This document shows positions 8,631 through 17,025 of a stretch of 64,000 nucleotides of DNA, piece by piece. The DNA is from Streptomyces aurantiogriseus (lineage in GTDB: Bacteria; Actinomycetota; Actinomycetes; Streptomycetales; Streptomycetaceae): contig NZ_BMSX01000003.1 in the NCBI RefSeq assembly GCF_014649375.1, forward strand, positions 496,001-560,000. Direction: 5' to 3'. Made by a program: the position numbers and the translations under genes. Under the pieces are notes generated by a model. It worked only from the letters and a program-made list of their open reading frames with translations, was not told where the DNA came from and did no database searches. Numbering within the stretch: position 1 is the first letter of the stretch; each line of letters starts with the position of its first letter.

Positions 8631-8972
8631 TCATCCGGCCGGGGTCTCCAGCGCGATGCCCCGGCCCGCCAGGGCCGCGACGGTGTGCACGCCCTCGGCG
8701 GTGGCCTCCACGTCGAAGGCGAGGCGCACGCTCGGCGGCCGGCCGATGAGTTCGGCGGCACGGGACGGCAGCGGCGCCGCGGCGGCCTCGGCCGACTCCC
8801 ACAGCAGCACGGCACCCCAGCGCTGGGCGGCCGTGTCGGAGATCCAGAACTTCAGCCGCAGGCCCTCGGCCCGGGAGAAACGATCCACCGCCTCGTCCCG
8901 CAGGAAGCCGCGCAGCGACTCCACGGTCTGCCCCGACCCCTCCAGGTCCCACCAGACCACTACCGCGTGCAC
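8631..8972 (-). CDS. Small ABM/YdhR-like ferredoxin-fold protein coupled to phzE
   Basis: 113 residues: [47 protein letters not shown] (seen as two parts), LLWESAEAAAAPLP. The beta-strand, helix, W-I-S-D, W-G-A-V-L-L-W-E pattern is that of small dimeric ferredoxin-fold proteins of the YdhR/antibiotic-biosynthesis-monooxygenase type. Catalysis is not proven for this group; they may oxidise or isomerise small aromatics or act as accessory subunits. Its GTG start lies 13 bases inside the end of the PhzE-like gene, so translation is coupled and a role in the 3-hydroxyanthranilate branch is likely (inference). Confidence 0.6.
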   Translation of the reverse strand: MHAVVVWWDLEGSGQTVESLRGFLRDEAVDRFSRAEGLRLKFWISDTAAQRWGAVLLWESAEAAAAPLPSRAAELIGRPPSVRLAFDVEATAEGVHTVAALAGRGIALETPAG

Positions 8973-10873
8973 GAGCGCACCACCTCGCCCAGCAGCGAGC
9001 CCACGATCTCCGGACCGTCCTGGGTCAGCACGGACTCGGCGTGGAACTGCATGGACGCGAAGCCCCGGCCCCGCAGCGCGTGCACCTCACCGGTCGCGGG
9101 ATCCCGGCTGACCGCCACCTCGCCGAAGGCGGGATGGCCGAGTGTGTCCCGCTCGGAGCGGGCGGCGAAACTGTTGTAGAAGCCCACCTTGGCGGGCCGG
9201 CCGAACAGGTCGATCGTCCGCTGTACCCCCTGGTTCGGCACCGGGCGGGCGACCAGGTCCAGGCCGAGCAGCGAGCCGAGCACCTGGTGGCTCAGGCACA
9301 CCGCCAGGAACGGCCTCCGCTCCTCCAGCAGCTGCGAGATCGTCGTGCGCAGGTGGGCGATCTTGGGGTGCCACACGTCCCGCGGATCGCCCGGCCCCGG
9401 CCCCATGACCACCAGGTCGTGGGCGTCGACGTCGTACTCCTCGTCGAACCGGCGGACCGTCACCTCCGGTCCCAGGGAGCGCAGCTGATGGGCGATCATC
9501 GCGGTGAAGGTGTCCTCGGCGTCCACCACCAGCACTCGGTGTCCGGCGAACACGCCGGTGTCCGGGGCCCGGCCGCCCGGCGCGTCCAGCCAGAAGTCCG
9601 CGATGCCGTCGTTGCGGGCCGTCAGCGCGGAGCGGACGTCGGGGTGCGCGGCGAACCGGGTGGGCTCCGGCTCGCCCAGCGCGGCCAGCAGACCCGACGC
9701 CTTGGCCCGCGTCTCGCGTACCTCGGAGTCCGGGTCGGAGTGACGGACCAGCGTGGCCCCGACCCCGATGCGCAGGTGCCCCTCGGCGGAGATGTCCGCG
9801 GTGCGGATCAGGATCGAGGAGTCCAGGGCACGGGCACCGGAGGCGTCCCGGCCGATCAGCGCGGCCACACCGCTGTAGTAGCCGCGCCCGGTCGGCTCGT
9901 AGCGGCTGATCACATGGGCGGCGTTCTCCAGCGGGGAACCGGTCACGGTCGGGGCGAACAGCGTCTCGCGCAGGATGTCCCGGACGTCGTGGTCGGTCTC
10001 GCCCTCGATGAAGTACTCGGTGTGGGCGAGCCGCGCCATCTCCTTGAGGTACGGGCCCACCACCCGGCCGCCCGAGGGGCAGATCCGGGCCATCATCTTC
10101 AGTTCCTCGTCGAGGACCATGTACAGCTCGTCGGTCTCCTTCCGGTCGGCGAGGAACTCCAGCACACCGTCCAGGGACGGGCCGCCGGCCGGGTACCGGT
10201 AGGTGCCGCTGATCGGGTTCATCACCGCCTTGCCCTTGTCGACGCTGATATGCCGCTCCGGCGTGGCCCCCACGAAGGTGCGCCGGCCGGTGTGGATCAG
10301 GAACGTCCAGTGGGCGCCGATCTCCCGCTCCAGCAGCCGGCGGAAGAACGACAGGGCGACCCGCGGGGTGAAACCGGGCAGCTGCGCGGTGAAGGCCCGC
10401 TTGATGACGAAGTTGGCGCCCTCGCCGGTGCCGATCTCGTCCGCGATCACCCGGCGCACGATGTCCGCGTAGTCCTCGTCGGAGACGTCGAAGCCGCCGT
10501 CGTCCACCTTCACCGGCTCGTTCGGCAGCCGGAGGAGAGCCTGGGACAGGGGCAGCGACTGGGCCGCGCGGACCGGCATCGCCATCAGCGGCTCGCCGTC
10601 GTCGTGGGCGGCGTAGCCGCGCTCGGCGATCTGGCGGTAGGGGATCAGGGCGAGCAGTTCGTGGCCGCCGCCCGGACCGGCGGAGTCCGGCAGCGGCAGC
10701 TCGGCGAGGGACGCGCACGGCGCCGCGTCGGTGAGCAGCACCTCCAGCGTGTCCCGGCCGGTGGCCTCGGGGCGGTGCAGCAGGGCGAACGCCGGCGCCG
10801 AACCGTCCAGGACGCGCGCCAGCAGGTCGGACGTGTCCTCCGGCCGGCCCGTGGGGGCTTCCTTCGTGGTCAC
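8960..10873 (-). CDS. phzE: PhzE-like ADIC synthase (chorismate-binding and glutamine amidotransferase fusion)
   Basis: 637 residues, the length of PhzE. An anthranilate-synthase-type chorismate-binding domain occupies roughly residues 100-410 (markers [59 protein letters not shown]), joined to a class I glutamine amidotransferase domain ([10 protein letters not shown]; nucleophile Cys in [14 protein letters not shown] near the end). PhzE converts chorismate and glutamine to 2-amino-2-deoxyisochorismate (ADIC); the direct PhzD-like neighbour supports this over anthranilate synthase. GTG start with GAGGAGGA eight bases upstream; it overlaps the PhzD-like stop by 4 bp and the small downstream gene by 13 bp, so the three are translationally coupled. 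Longer in-frame readings are artefacts inside the preceding gene. Confidence 0.92.
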   Translation of the reverse strand: MTTKEAPTGRPEDTSDLLARVLDGSAPAFALLHRPEATGRDTLEVLLTDAAPCASLAELPLPDSAGPGGGHELLALIPYRQIAERGYAAHDDGEPLMAMPVRAAQSLPLSQALLRLPNEPVKVDDGGFDVSDEDYADIVRRVIADEIGTGEGANFVIKRAFTAQLPGFTPRVALSFFRRLLEREIGAHWTFLIHTGRRTFVGATPERHISVDKGKAVMNPISGTYRYPAGGPSLDGVLEFLADRKETDELYMVLDEELKMMARICPSGGRVVGPYLKEMARLAHTEYFIEGETDHDVRDILRETLFAPTVTGSPLENAAHVISRYEPTGRGYYSGVAALIGRDASGARALDSSILIRTADISAEGHLRIGVGATLVRHSDPDSEVRETRAKASGLLAALGEPEPTRFAAHPDVRSALTARNDGIADFWLDAPGGRAPDTGVFAGHRVLVVDAEDTFTAMIAHQLRSLGPEVTVRRFDEEYDVDAHDLVVMGPGPGDPRDVWHPKIAHLRTTISQLLEERRPFLAVCLSHQVLGSLLGLDLVARPVPNQGVQRTIDLFGRPAKVGFYNSFAARSERDTLGHPAFGEVAVSRDPATGEVHALRGRGFASMQFHAESVLTQDGPEIVGSLLGEVVRSCTR

Positions 10874-11526
10874 CGGCGGTCCTCCTCGGGCATCGTGCCC
10901 AGCTCGTCGAGCAGGGACTTGGTGACGGCCACCCGGGCGCAGCGCTCGGCCGCGTACGTCAGGGCCAGACGGTGGTAGTCGGCGGAGAAGTCGGCGACGG
11001 CATCGGCCGCCAGGAAGGGCTGGATGTCGTGGGTGAAGGCGTCCACCGCCGTCATCAGCACCCCGACATGGGCGTACACACCGCAGACGATGAGTTGGTC
11101 CCGGCCGTGTGCGCGCATGCGGTCCAGCAGGTCCGAGCGGGCGAAGGCGCTGTAGCGCCACTTGGTGAGTACCCAGTCGCCGTCCGCGGGTTCCAGGGGC
11201 GCGACGACCCGGCGGTGCTCGGGGGAGGTGCGCATGCCGGGTCCCCAGAAGTCGGCCAGCAGACCGCGCTGTTCGGGGGTCATGCCGCCGGGCTGGGCCG
11301 TGTAGGCCACCGGGACGCCCAGCTGGGCGCACCGGTCGCGCAGCAGCGCCGCGTTGTGCACGAGAACGTCCGCGACATCGGGTGGGAAGGGCTTGAGGAA
11401 GTACTCCTGCATGTCGTGCACGAGCAGGACGGCACGTCGGGGGTCGGGCTGCCAGTCGACGGCCACCGGAGGCAGCTCGCCGGGTGCGGGCAACTCGTAC
11501 GGCTCGATGGGCGGGATGCCGGCCAT
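10870..11526 (-). CDS. phzD: PhzD-like isochorismatase
   Basis: 218 residues, isochorismatase family. The catalytic Asp is visible in [11 protein letters not shown] (about residue 38), the conserved Lys in [10 protein letters not shown] (about 125), and the motif [18 protein letters not shown] has no Cys at the nucleophile position of cysteine hydrolases of this fold, as in PhzD and EntB. The expected reaction is hydrolysis of ADIC to trans-2,3-dihydro-3-hydroxyanthranilate (DHHA) plus pyruvate. It lies between the EntA-like SDR (41-base gap) and PhzE. With no phzA/B, phzF or phzG homologues in view, the DHHA is more likely oxidised to 3-hydroxyanthranilate than dimerised to a phenazine. Confidence 0.92.
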   Translation of the reverse strand: MAGIPPIEPYELPAPGELPPVAVDWQPDPRRAVLLVHDMQEYFLKPFPPDVADVLVHNAALLRDRCAQLGVPVAYTAQPGGMTPEQRGLLADFWGPGMRTSPEHRRVVAPLEPADGDWVLTKWRYSAFARSDLLDRMRAHGRDQLIVCGVYAHVGVLMTAVDAFTHDIQPFLAADAVADFSADYHRLALTYAAERCARVAVTKSLLDELGTMPEEDRR

Positions 11527-11567
11527 GGGTGGGGCGGGTCCTTTCGGGGCAGGGACGGGCGGGGCTC

Positions 11568-12338
11568 TCAGACGCCGAGGGTGGCTCCGCCGTCGACGGT
11601 GAGGCTGTGCATCGTGATGTGGCCGGCCTCGTCCGACAGCAGGAAGGCGACGGCCAGGGCTATGTCCTCGGGGCGGGCGATCTTGCCCAGGGGGATGCCG
11701 ACCCGGTACGTGTCGGGGTTGCCGGCGATCGACGCCGCCGCGGCGCCGTGGTCCGTGTGCATGCCGTGCAGCATCGGGGTGTCCGTGGAACCCGGAGCCA
11801 CCACGTTGCAGCGGATGTTGTGCCGGGCCACCTCCAGCCCGAGGCACTTGGTGAAGGCGGTGGTGGCCGCCTTGGACGCGGCGTACGCGGCCATCCGGTC
11901 GCGGGCCGTGCCCGCCGCGTTCGAGGCCACGGTGACGACGGCTCCCCGGCGGCGCGGGATCATGCGGTTCACGACGGCACGCGAGGTGAAGAAGACCCCG
12001 TTGGTGTTGACGCCGAAGGTCGTGGACCAGTCCTGGTCGGTGAGGGCGTGGGCCTCGGCCAGACGCAGCACACCGGCCGCGTTCACCAGGTGGTCGATCG
12101 GGCCGAGATCGCGCTCGACCGTGTCCACCAGCTGTTCCACCTCCCGGCTGGAGGTGACATCGGCGGGGTAGGCGCGCACGGTGTGTCCGTCCGCGGTGAG
12201 CTTGCCGACGGCGGTGGCCAGCCGGTCCGGGTCCAGGTCCACGGCGGCGACCGTGACGTCCCGCTCGGCGAGCAGCCTGACGACCGCCTCTCCGATTCCG
12301 CCTGCCGCCCCGGTCACCAGGGCGATGGTGCCTTTCAC
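11568..12338 (-). CDS. EntA/DhbA-like SDR, probable DHHA dehydrogenase making 3-hydroxyanthranilate
   Basis: 256-residue SDR with [12 protein letters not shown] at the N-terminus, NAAGVLR near 80, and Ser/Tyr/Lys catalytic residues in VASNAAG and YAASKAA. EntA-type enzymes oxidise 2,3-dihydro-2,3-dihydroxybenzoate with NAD+. Homologues beside phzE/phzD genes in the nataxazole and caboxamycin class of benzoxazole pathways are assigned to aromatisation of DHHA to 3-hydroxyanthranilate, the function I infer here. Start set at the GTG at 12338 because GGAGG lies seven bases before it; an upstream GTG (12467) adds a low-complexity Ala/Thr-rich tail and lacks a ribosome site. It follows the DAHP synthase gene by 121 bases. 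Confidence 0.85.
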   Translation of the reverse strand: MKGTIALVTGAAGGIGEAVVRLLAERDVTVAAVDLDPDRLATAVGKLTADGHTVRAYPADVTSSREVEQLVDTVERDLGPIDHLVNAAGVLRLAEAHALTDQDWSTTFGVNTNGVFFTSRAVVNRMIPRRRGAVVTVASNAAGTARDRMAAYAASKAATTAFTKCLGLEVARHNIRCNVVAPGSTDTPMLHGMHTDHGAAAASIAGNPDTYRVGIPLGKIARPEDIALAVAFLLSDEAGHITMHSLTVDGGATLGV

Positions 12339-12459
12339 GGTGTTGCCTCCCAGCGCTGCTTCGTCTGCTGCTTCATGTGCCGCTCCGCCTGCCGTCCCGG
12401 GTGCCGTCGCGTGCGCCGCCTCCTTCGGGGTGCGGGTCGGGGTCCTGTGCCACGGGTCG

Positions 12460-13632
12460 TCAGCCACGCCAGGCCGAGACGACCTCGATGGCCTGCTGGA
12501 GGTTGAGCCGCGGGTCGCAGAAGGTCAGGTACTTGTCGCCGAGCCGGTCCAGGTGCGAGGCGTCGCGGACGCACTCGGTGACCGCCTCGGGGGTGGTCTC
12601 CAGATGCAGCCCGGCCGCGACACCGCCGTTGCCGTTCACCGCGCACTGGAAGTTCTCCACCTCGCGGACCACGGACTCGACATAACGGGTCTTCAGCCCC
12701 TCCGGGCTGGTGACGGTGTTGCCGTGCATGGGATCGGACAGCCACAGCACGGGGTGACCGGCGCCGGCGACGGCCGCCACCAGCGCGGGCAGCTTCTCGG
12801 CCGCGTTCCGCGCCCCCATCCGGGCGATCAGGGTGAGCCGGCCGGGCCGCCGCCCGGCGTCCAGGCGCTCGCACAGCGCCAGCAGTTCGTCCGGCGTCAT
12901 GCTCGGGCCGACCTTGACGGAGACGGGGTTGTCGATCTCGGCGAGCAGCGCGATGTGCGCCCCGTCCAACTGCCGGGTGCGCTCCCCGACCCAGGGCCAG
13001 TGGGTGGAGGTGAGCAGCAGGGAACCGTCGGCCTCGCGGCGCAGCAGGGGGAGTTCGTAGTCCAGCAGCAGTGCCTCGTGGCTGGTCCACACGGGCACGT
13101 CCAGCTCCGGGCGCAGGGATGTGCCGCGCCAGCCGAGGAAGTGCATGGTGTCGCTCGCGGCCCGGTATCCGGAGAGCAGATGGCGCGGGTCGGGGCGGCG
13201 CAGCTCCGGGTCCGGCTCGGGGCGGTTGACCATGTGCCCCCGGTAGACGGGAAGTTCGGTGCCGCCCACGACCTCGGTGGGCCGGGAGCGCGGCTTGCCG
13301 TACTGGCCGGCGATCCGCCCCACCCGCAGCACGGGCTTGGCGGAGGTGAGCTTCAGCGTGCCGGCGAGCACATCGAGGAGAGCGGCCTTGCGGGCCACGT
13401 CGTCGGGTGTGGCCTCGGCGGGGTCCTCGGCGCAGTCGCCGGTCTGCAGCACCCGCAGACGGCCCGAGGCCGCCTCGCCGAGCAGGGCGCTCAGCCGCTG
13501 TACGGCGTCGGCGTCGACAAGCGCGGGCATGCGGCAGAGGTCGTGGCGGACTCCTTCGAGCGTGGGGTCGTCGTGCCAGTCCGGCTGCTGCCGGGCCGGG
13601 AGAGAACGCACGTAGGACACTGTGTCGATCAT
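12460..13632 (-). CDS. Class II DAHP synthase (PhzC type)
   Basis: 390 residues; plant-type DAHP synthase signatures are clear: LQTGDCAEDP near residue 64, KPVLRVGRIAGQYGKPRS near 98-115, SHEALLLDYE, VSVKVGPSM, WLSDPMHGNT, and FCDPRLNLQQA near the C-terminus. It condenses phosphoenolpyruvate and erythrose 4-phosphate, the first shikimate-pathway step. At 390 residues it is shorter than primary-metabolism class II enzymes with N-terminal regulatory extensions, matching PhzC-type copies that escape feedback inhibition and supply extra chorismate for secondary metabolism. First gene of the operon DAHPS-SDR-PhzD-PhzE-ABM on the minus strand, preceded by about 300 bases of regulatory DNA. Confidence 0.92.
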   Translation of the reverse strand: MIDTVSYVRSLPARQQPDWHDDPTLEGVRHDLCRMPALVDADAVQRLSALLGEAASGRLRVLQTGDCAEDPAEATPDDVARKAALLDVLAGTLKLTSAKPVLRVGRIAGQYGKPRSRPTEVVGGTELPVYRGHMVNRPEPDPELRRPDPRHLLSGYRAASDTMHFLGWRGTSLRPELDVPVWTSHEALLLDYELPLLRREADGSLLLTSTHWPWVGERTRQLDGAHIALLAEIDNPVSVKVGPSMTPDELLALCERLDAGRRPGRLTLIARMGARNAAEKLPALVAAVAGAGHPVLWLSDPMHGNTVTSPEGLKTRYVESVVREVENFQCAVNGNGGVAAGLHLETTPEAVTECVRDASHLDRLGDKYLTFCDPRLNLQQAIEVVSAWRG

Positions 13633-13930
13633 GAAAAGTCCCTGTGGGGGAAGACATCGGGCCAGGGCCCGGTGGATGGCTGGGGCTCGGAGGACGAAGG
13701 CGGAAGTGGTGTCCGGCGAGGGCCGCGGGCGTTACGGGGGAATCGCGCGCCGCCGGCCCCCGCCGGAGTCCTGGGGGCCGTGCCTGATCGACTGCGACTA
13801 TCGATGCGCGTCAACCACGGGGGCAACGGCGTTCGTTCTAGTTCGTCAGGTGGCGGACGGCGTACGGCACCGCCGGTGGTCCGTGCACACCGGGCGGGTG
13901 GCGCGGTGGTGGCGCGGCCACTGCCCGACG
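13633..13930 (-). promoter_or_regulatory. Promoter region of the 3-hydroxyanthranilate operon with two operator-like sites
   Basis: No gene here. Two degraded copies of the palindrome found near 6.5 kb occur: GGTGGT-CCGTGC-ACACCG (13875-13892) and GGTGGT-GGCGCG-GCCACT (13905-13922), starts 30 bp apart. On the minus strand TTGACG (13814-13809), 17 bases, TCGATC is a weak promoter candidate, leaving the sites 60-110 bases upstream of it. A single CGATAGT (minus strand, 13803-13797) resembles the SARP heptamers found elsewhere in the cluster. Confidence 0.42.
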
Positions 13931-15187
13931 TCAGGCGGTGAGCCTCGGACGCGGCTGGTCGAAGGGGCCGGAGGCGTCGGTGACCCCCGTCAGCAGGGAC
14001 GCGGCGTGCGCCACCGCGGCGAGCGTCGTGTGGCGGTGCCAGCCGCGGAACGAGCGCCCCTCGAAGTCCCGCAGCCCGACCCGGTCACCGACCGTCGCGA
14101 GATCGCGCGCGACGCGGCGGCCCAGCTTGGTCAGCCGCAGCAGCCGACACGGGGGCGCAGCCAGATCGGTCAGCCACATCCGGGCCGGCGGCTGCCACTG
14201 GTCCTCCCACTCGCCCAGCAGGTACAGGGGCCGCCGGTCGCCCGCCGGGGCGGAACCGGGCGTGGCCACCCGGATCGACAGGGCGGAGGAGGCCCGCCGG
14301 GTGCCGTGTTCGGCGTCGTCCCACGCCACGGTCCGGCGCAGTCCTCGTACGGACATCAGGATCTGCTCCGCGGTCAGCGGCCCGGCGCCGTACCCGGGCA
14401 TGGCCGGATCGGCGACCAGGAGCCGGGTGCCGGGCATCACACGGGCCACGACGGGCAGCCCGCAGCGGGCGAATCCGTCGAGCACCGCGCTGTCGGTCCA
14501 GTTGCCCGGGACGTCCAGGAGGACGGGGCGCGGGGTGACGTCCGGGTTGCGCAGGGTCTGGGAGACCGCGGCCAGCGCGCTCTCCTCGACCGTCTCGGCG
14601 GAGACGCCCTCCGGGAGCTCGGCGCGGCGCCGCAGGTCCGCGTCCTGCGTCCACTCCTCGGGCAGCAGCAGCCGCCAGTTGACCGGCGCGCTCACCGGCC
14701 CCGAGGCGAACCACACCCCGAGCGCGCACTGCCCGCGCAGTACCTGGCCCAGCTGGGGGACGAACCGCCGCCCCACACCCACGGAGTGCCGGCCCGACTT
14801 GGGGATGGTCAGTGCCTGGACGACCCATGCGGCGGGTGCGGTGGTCCGCTCCACATGGGCGGCGAGGGCGGCCCGCATCGGCCGCCAGTCCCAGGTGGAG
14901 CTGGAGACGAAGTGGTGCAGGGACTGCACCGCCGACCCGCCGCCCGCCTGCGCGGCGATGTTGCGCACCGACTTGCGGCCCGGTGTGGTCAGCAACCCGC
15001 GCACGTACTGCTCGCCGCGCACCCGCTGGTCCCTCCTGGGCAGTGACGCGAACATGAGCGAGCACAGCTCACCGACGATGTCGTCGCCCAGGAACGGGTA
15101 GCGCACGGGCCCGGTGGGGTGCCGCCGGTCGGCGGAACGTCCGGAGCCGTGGTCCATCGGGACGGATGACAGTTCGGATGGCTTCAC
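13931..15187 (-). CDS. IS701-transposase-like protein, catalytically degenerate (copy 2)
   Basis: 418 residues, paralogous to the protein at 5.1-6.4 kb along its whole length: LPRRDQRVRGEQYVRGLL, GRKSVRNIAA, PKSGRHSVGVGRR, APVNWRLLLPEEW, GRSFRGWHRHTTLA. The first catalytic Asp pair of IS701 enzymes (VDDTGF) reads VQALTI here and Y-R-E-K reads L-A-T-G, although the downstream Glu (DFEGRSF) is kept and VLLDV retains the middle Asp. No inverted repeats were found at its ends. A DNA-binding role without transposition is the likeliest explanation (inference). GTG start with GAGGCGAGG upstream; an internal ATG at 15157 is an alternative. It lies between the 3-hydroxyanthranilate operon and the nine-gene operon, on the same strand as both. 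Confidence 0.8.
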   Translation of the reverse strand: MKPSELSSVPMDHGSGRSADRRHPTGPVRYPFLGDDIVGELCSLMFASLPRRDQRVRGEQYVRGLLTTPGRKSVRNIAAQAGGGSAVQSLHHFVSSSTWDWRPMRAALAAHVERTTAPAAWVVQALTIPKSGRHSVGVGRRFVPQLGQVLRGQCALGVWFASGPVSAPVNWRLLLPEEWTQDADLRRRAELPEGVSAETVEESALAAVSQTLRNPDVTPRPVLLDVPGNWTDSAVLDGFARCGLPVVARVMPGTRLLVADPAMPGYGAGPLTAEQILMSVRGLRRTVAWDDAEHGTRRASSALSIRVATPGSAPAGDRRPLYLLGEWEDQWQPPARMWLTDLAAPPCRLLRLTKLGRRVARDLATVGDRVGLRDFEGRSFRGWHRHTTLAAVAHAASLLTGVTDASGPFDQPRPRLTA

Positions 15188-15354
15188 CGCAACCTCGCCT
15201 CAGGGGTCAGGCAGCCCCGTTCGGACTGCCCTCTCACCGTCGCCTCGGAAGCGGCCGGTTCACGAGGTGGACCAGCCACCCTGATCGCGGACGCGCCGGT
15301 TGTGCGGCCACCGCCGCCGGCCGCCGGATCACGTGCCCGGAGAGGCGCGGACCG

Positions 15355-15408
15355 GTTACGGTCCGGACCACCGCGCCACCGCGGCCGACCGGTGGTCCGG
15401 GCACCGCA
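15355..15408. promoter_or_regulatory. Operator-like pair upstream of transposase-like copy 2
   Basis: GTCCGGACCACC (15361-15372) matches one half of the 6514 palindrome exactly in reverse orientation, and GGTGGT-CCGGGC-ACCGCA (15391-15408) matches it directly, starts of the two full sites 36 bp apart. They lie 170-220 bases before the GTG of copy 2 and just beyond the end of the methyltransferase gene. The rest of the 225-base gap shows nothing else. Confidence 0.5.
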
Positions 15409-15412
15409 CGTG

Positions 15413-16273
15413 TCAGGGGGAGGTGGTGGCGGCCGCTACGGTGCCCACGGCCAGGACGTTGCCCTCGCTGATGTAGCCGTCGGGGTCGTCGAGGGGGTGC
15501 GCGGGGCCGTCCGGGTCGAGCAGGTCCGCCCACCGTTCGCTCAGCCCGAGGTCGAGCGCCTGACGGGCCACCTGGGCGCAGGCGGCGGTGTAGAAGGCGC
15601 GGGCGGCCGGTGTCAGCGGGGCATGGTGCTCGATCAGCACGGTCCGCTGCCGTACACCGGTGAAGCCCGCCCGTCGCATCCAGCGGTACAGCTCACGCGA
15701 GCGCAGCAACTGGCGGGCGTAGCCGGGACCGGCGCCGGCGGCCCGGAAGAAGTCCGTGAACAGATACGGTTCGCCGGGCCGTACGGTGATCAGATGGGCG
15801 TCCAGGTCCTTCACGGCGACCGTGCCGCCGGGTCGGGTGACGCGCCGCAACTCGGCGAGCACCGCGGCGAGTTCGGTGTCGTCGAGATACTGCACGGTGT
15901 TGGCGCACCACACCGCGTCGAAGGTGTCGTCCGGGTAGGGGAGGGCGAGCAGGGTGCCCTGCCGGACCTCCACCGGGCAGCCCGGCGGCTGTTCCCGGAC
16001 CCGCCGGGCGGCGAGGGCGGCGTTCTCCTCGGCCAGATCGATCGCGGTGACGCGGCCCGTGGGGCCGACGAGGGCGGCCAGATGCGGAAGGAAGTCGCCG
16101 CTGCCGCAGCCCGCGTCCAGGACGTGGTGGCCGCGCCGGACGCCTGCCTGCCCGAGCAGCTGGAGGTAGGGCACCTCGCACGCCTGGAAGTGGGCGTCGA
16201 CGATGGTGTGGTGGGTGAACCCCAGGCCGGTGGAGGAAGTGTGGCCCCACGCCTCGTGGTCCTCGGTCAGCAC
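15413..16273 (-). CDS. Class I SAM-dependent methyltransferase (UbiE/COQ5-like)
   Basis: 286 residues. SAM-binding motif I VLDAGCGSGDF at about residues 55-65, acidic loop VTAIDLAEEN, motif II-like YPDDTFDAVWCANTVQYL, and motif III LRRVTRPGGTVAVKDLD. The C-terminal half (YRWMRRAGFTGVRQRTVLIEHH) forms the substrate cap. Substrate unknown; O-, N- or C-methylation of an aminophenol acid is plausible. The GTG start lies 7 bp inside the preceding hydrolase gene, making this the last gene of the nine-gene overlapping operon. The longer in-frame ATG at 16306 is inside the hydrolase and not favoured. Confidence 0.8.
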   Translation of the reverse strand: MLTEDHEAWGHTSSTGLGFTHHTIVDAHFQACEVPYLQLLGQAGVRRGHHVLDAGCGSGDFLPHLAALVGPTGRVTAIDLAEENAALAARRVREQPPGCPVEVRQGTLLALPYPDDTFDAVWCANTVQYLDDTELAAVLAELRRVTRPGGTVAVKDLDAHLITVRPGEPYLFTDFFRAAGAGPGYARQLLRSRELYRWMRRAGFTGVRQRTVLIEHHAPLTPAARAFYTAACAQVARQALDLGLSERWADLLDPDGPAHPLDDPDGYISEGNVLAVGTVAAATTSP

Positions 16274-17025
16274 GTGGCGGCTCCCACCCGGTCCAGGAGG
16301 GAGCACAGCGCGGCGGTCACCGCGTCCGGTGTCTCCAGCGGCTGGAGGTGGCCGGCCCCTTCGATGGTGACCAGCTCACCACGGGGCAGGGCCCGGACGG
16401 TGTGCAGCGACTCGTCGGCCGCGACCAGTTCGTCCTCGGCGCCCGCGATCACCAGAGCGGATACGTCCGTCTCCCGCAGTGTCGCGGTGTGGTCGGAGCG
16501 CTCGGCGATGGCGCGCTGCGCCCAGGCCACGGCCGCGGGATCGGCGCGGTGCGCGTCGGCCAGCACCCGGGCGAGCACCTCGGGCCGGGTCTCGCGTGTG
16601 GTACGGCCCACCAGACGAGGAGTCGTCCGGGCGACGACGGTCTCCCGCATGCCGTCGGCGGTGATCGCGTCCGCGAAACGCAGCCGCTGCTCCTGTGCTT
16701 CGGGCGGGTCCGCGGTAGCGCGAGCCGACAGCAGGCACACGGCCTCGGCCCGGCCGGGGTACCGGCGCAGAAACGTCATCAGGACGTAGCCGCCCATCGA
16801 CGACCCGGCGAACACGGCCCGTTCGACGCCCCGCGCGTCCAGCTCACGGGCCAGGTCGTCGGCCACCACGTCCAGCGAGGGCGGCGCGTCGCCGAGCGGG
16901 GCCGAGCCGAAGCCGCGCTGGTCGACGGCGAGGACCTGGTGCCCGAGCGCGGTCAGCTCGCGGCGCTGGGCCTCCCACATGGATGCGTCCAGGGAGAGCG
17001 CGTGGAGCAGCACCACCTGGGTCAT
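16267..17025 (-). CDS. Alpha/beta hydrolase
   Basis: 252 residues of canonical alpha/beta-hydrolase fold: VVLLHALSLDASMW (oxyanion region), VDQRGFGSAP, the nucleophile elbow GSSMGG at about residues 92-97, acidic residue in VIAGAEDELV, and the catalytic His in IEGAGHLQPLE. No signal peptide, so cytoplasmic. The family includes esterases, C-C hydrolases and enol-lactonases (the last part resembles PcaD/3-oxoadipate enol-lactonase-like members). ATG overlaps the stop of the LysR-domain gene by 4 bp. Its partner substrate is probably an ester or lactone intermediate of the same operon (inference). Confidence 0.8.
   Translation of the reverse strand: MTQVVLLHALSLDASMWEAQRRELTALGHQVLAVDQRGFGSAPLGDAPPSLDVVADDLARELDARGVERAVFAGSSMGGYVLMTFLRRYPGRAEAVCLLSARATADPPEAQEQRLRFADAITADGMRETVVARTTPRLVGRTTRETRPEVLARVLADAHRADPAAVAWAQRAIAERSDHTATLRETDVSALVIAGAEDELVAADESLHTVRALPRGELVTIEGAGHLQPLETPDAVTAALCSLLDRVGAATC

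Noticed and set aside
10874..11332. N-terminal extension of the phzE frame
   Set aside because: It runs antisense-free but out of frame through phzD with Arg/Pro-rich sequence; the GTG at 10873 has a strong ribosome site and PhzE-like length.
8960..13632. A phenazine pathway
   Set aside because: phzE and phzD are present but no phzA/B, phzF or phzG homologue occurs, and an EntA-like SDR is present instead, favouring 3-hydroxyanthranilate.
5135..15187. A composite transposon formed by the two IS701-like genes
   Set aside because: No terminal inverted repeats or target duplications seen, the genes lack catalytic residues, and both point the same way with their own regulatory motifs.
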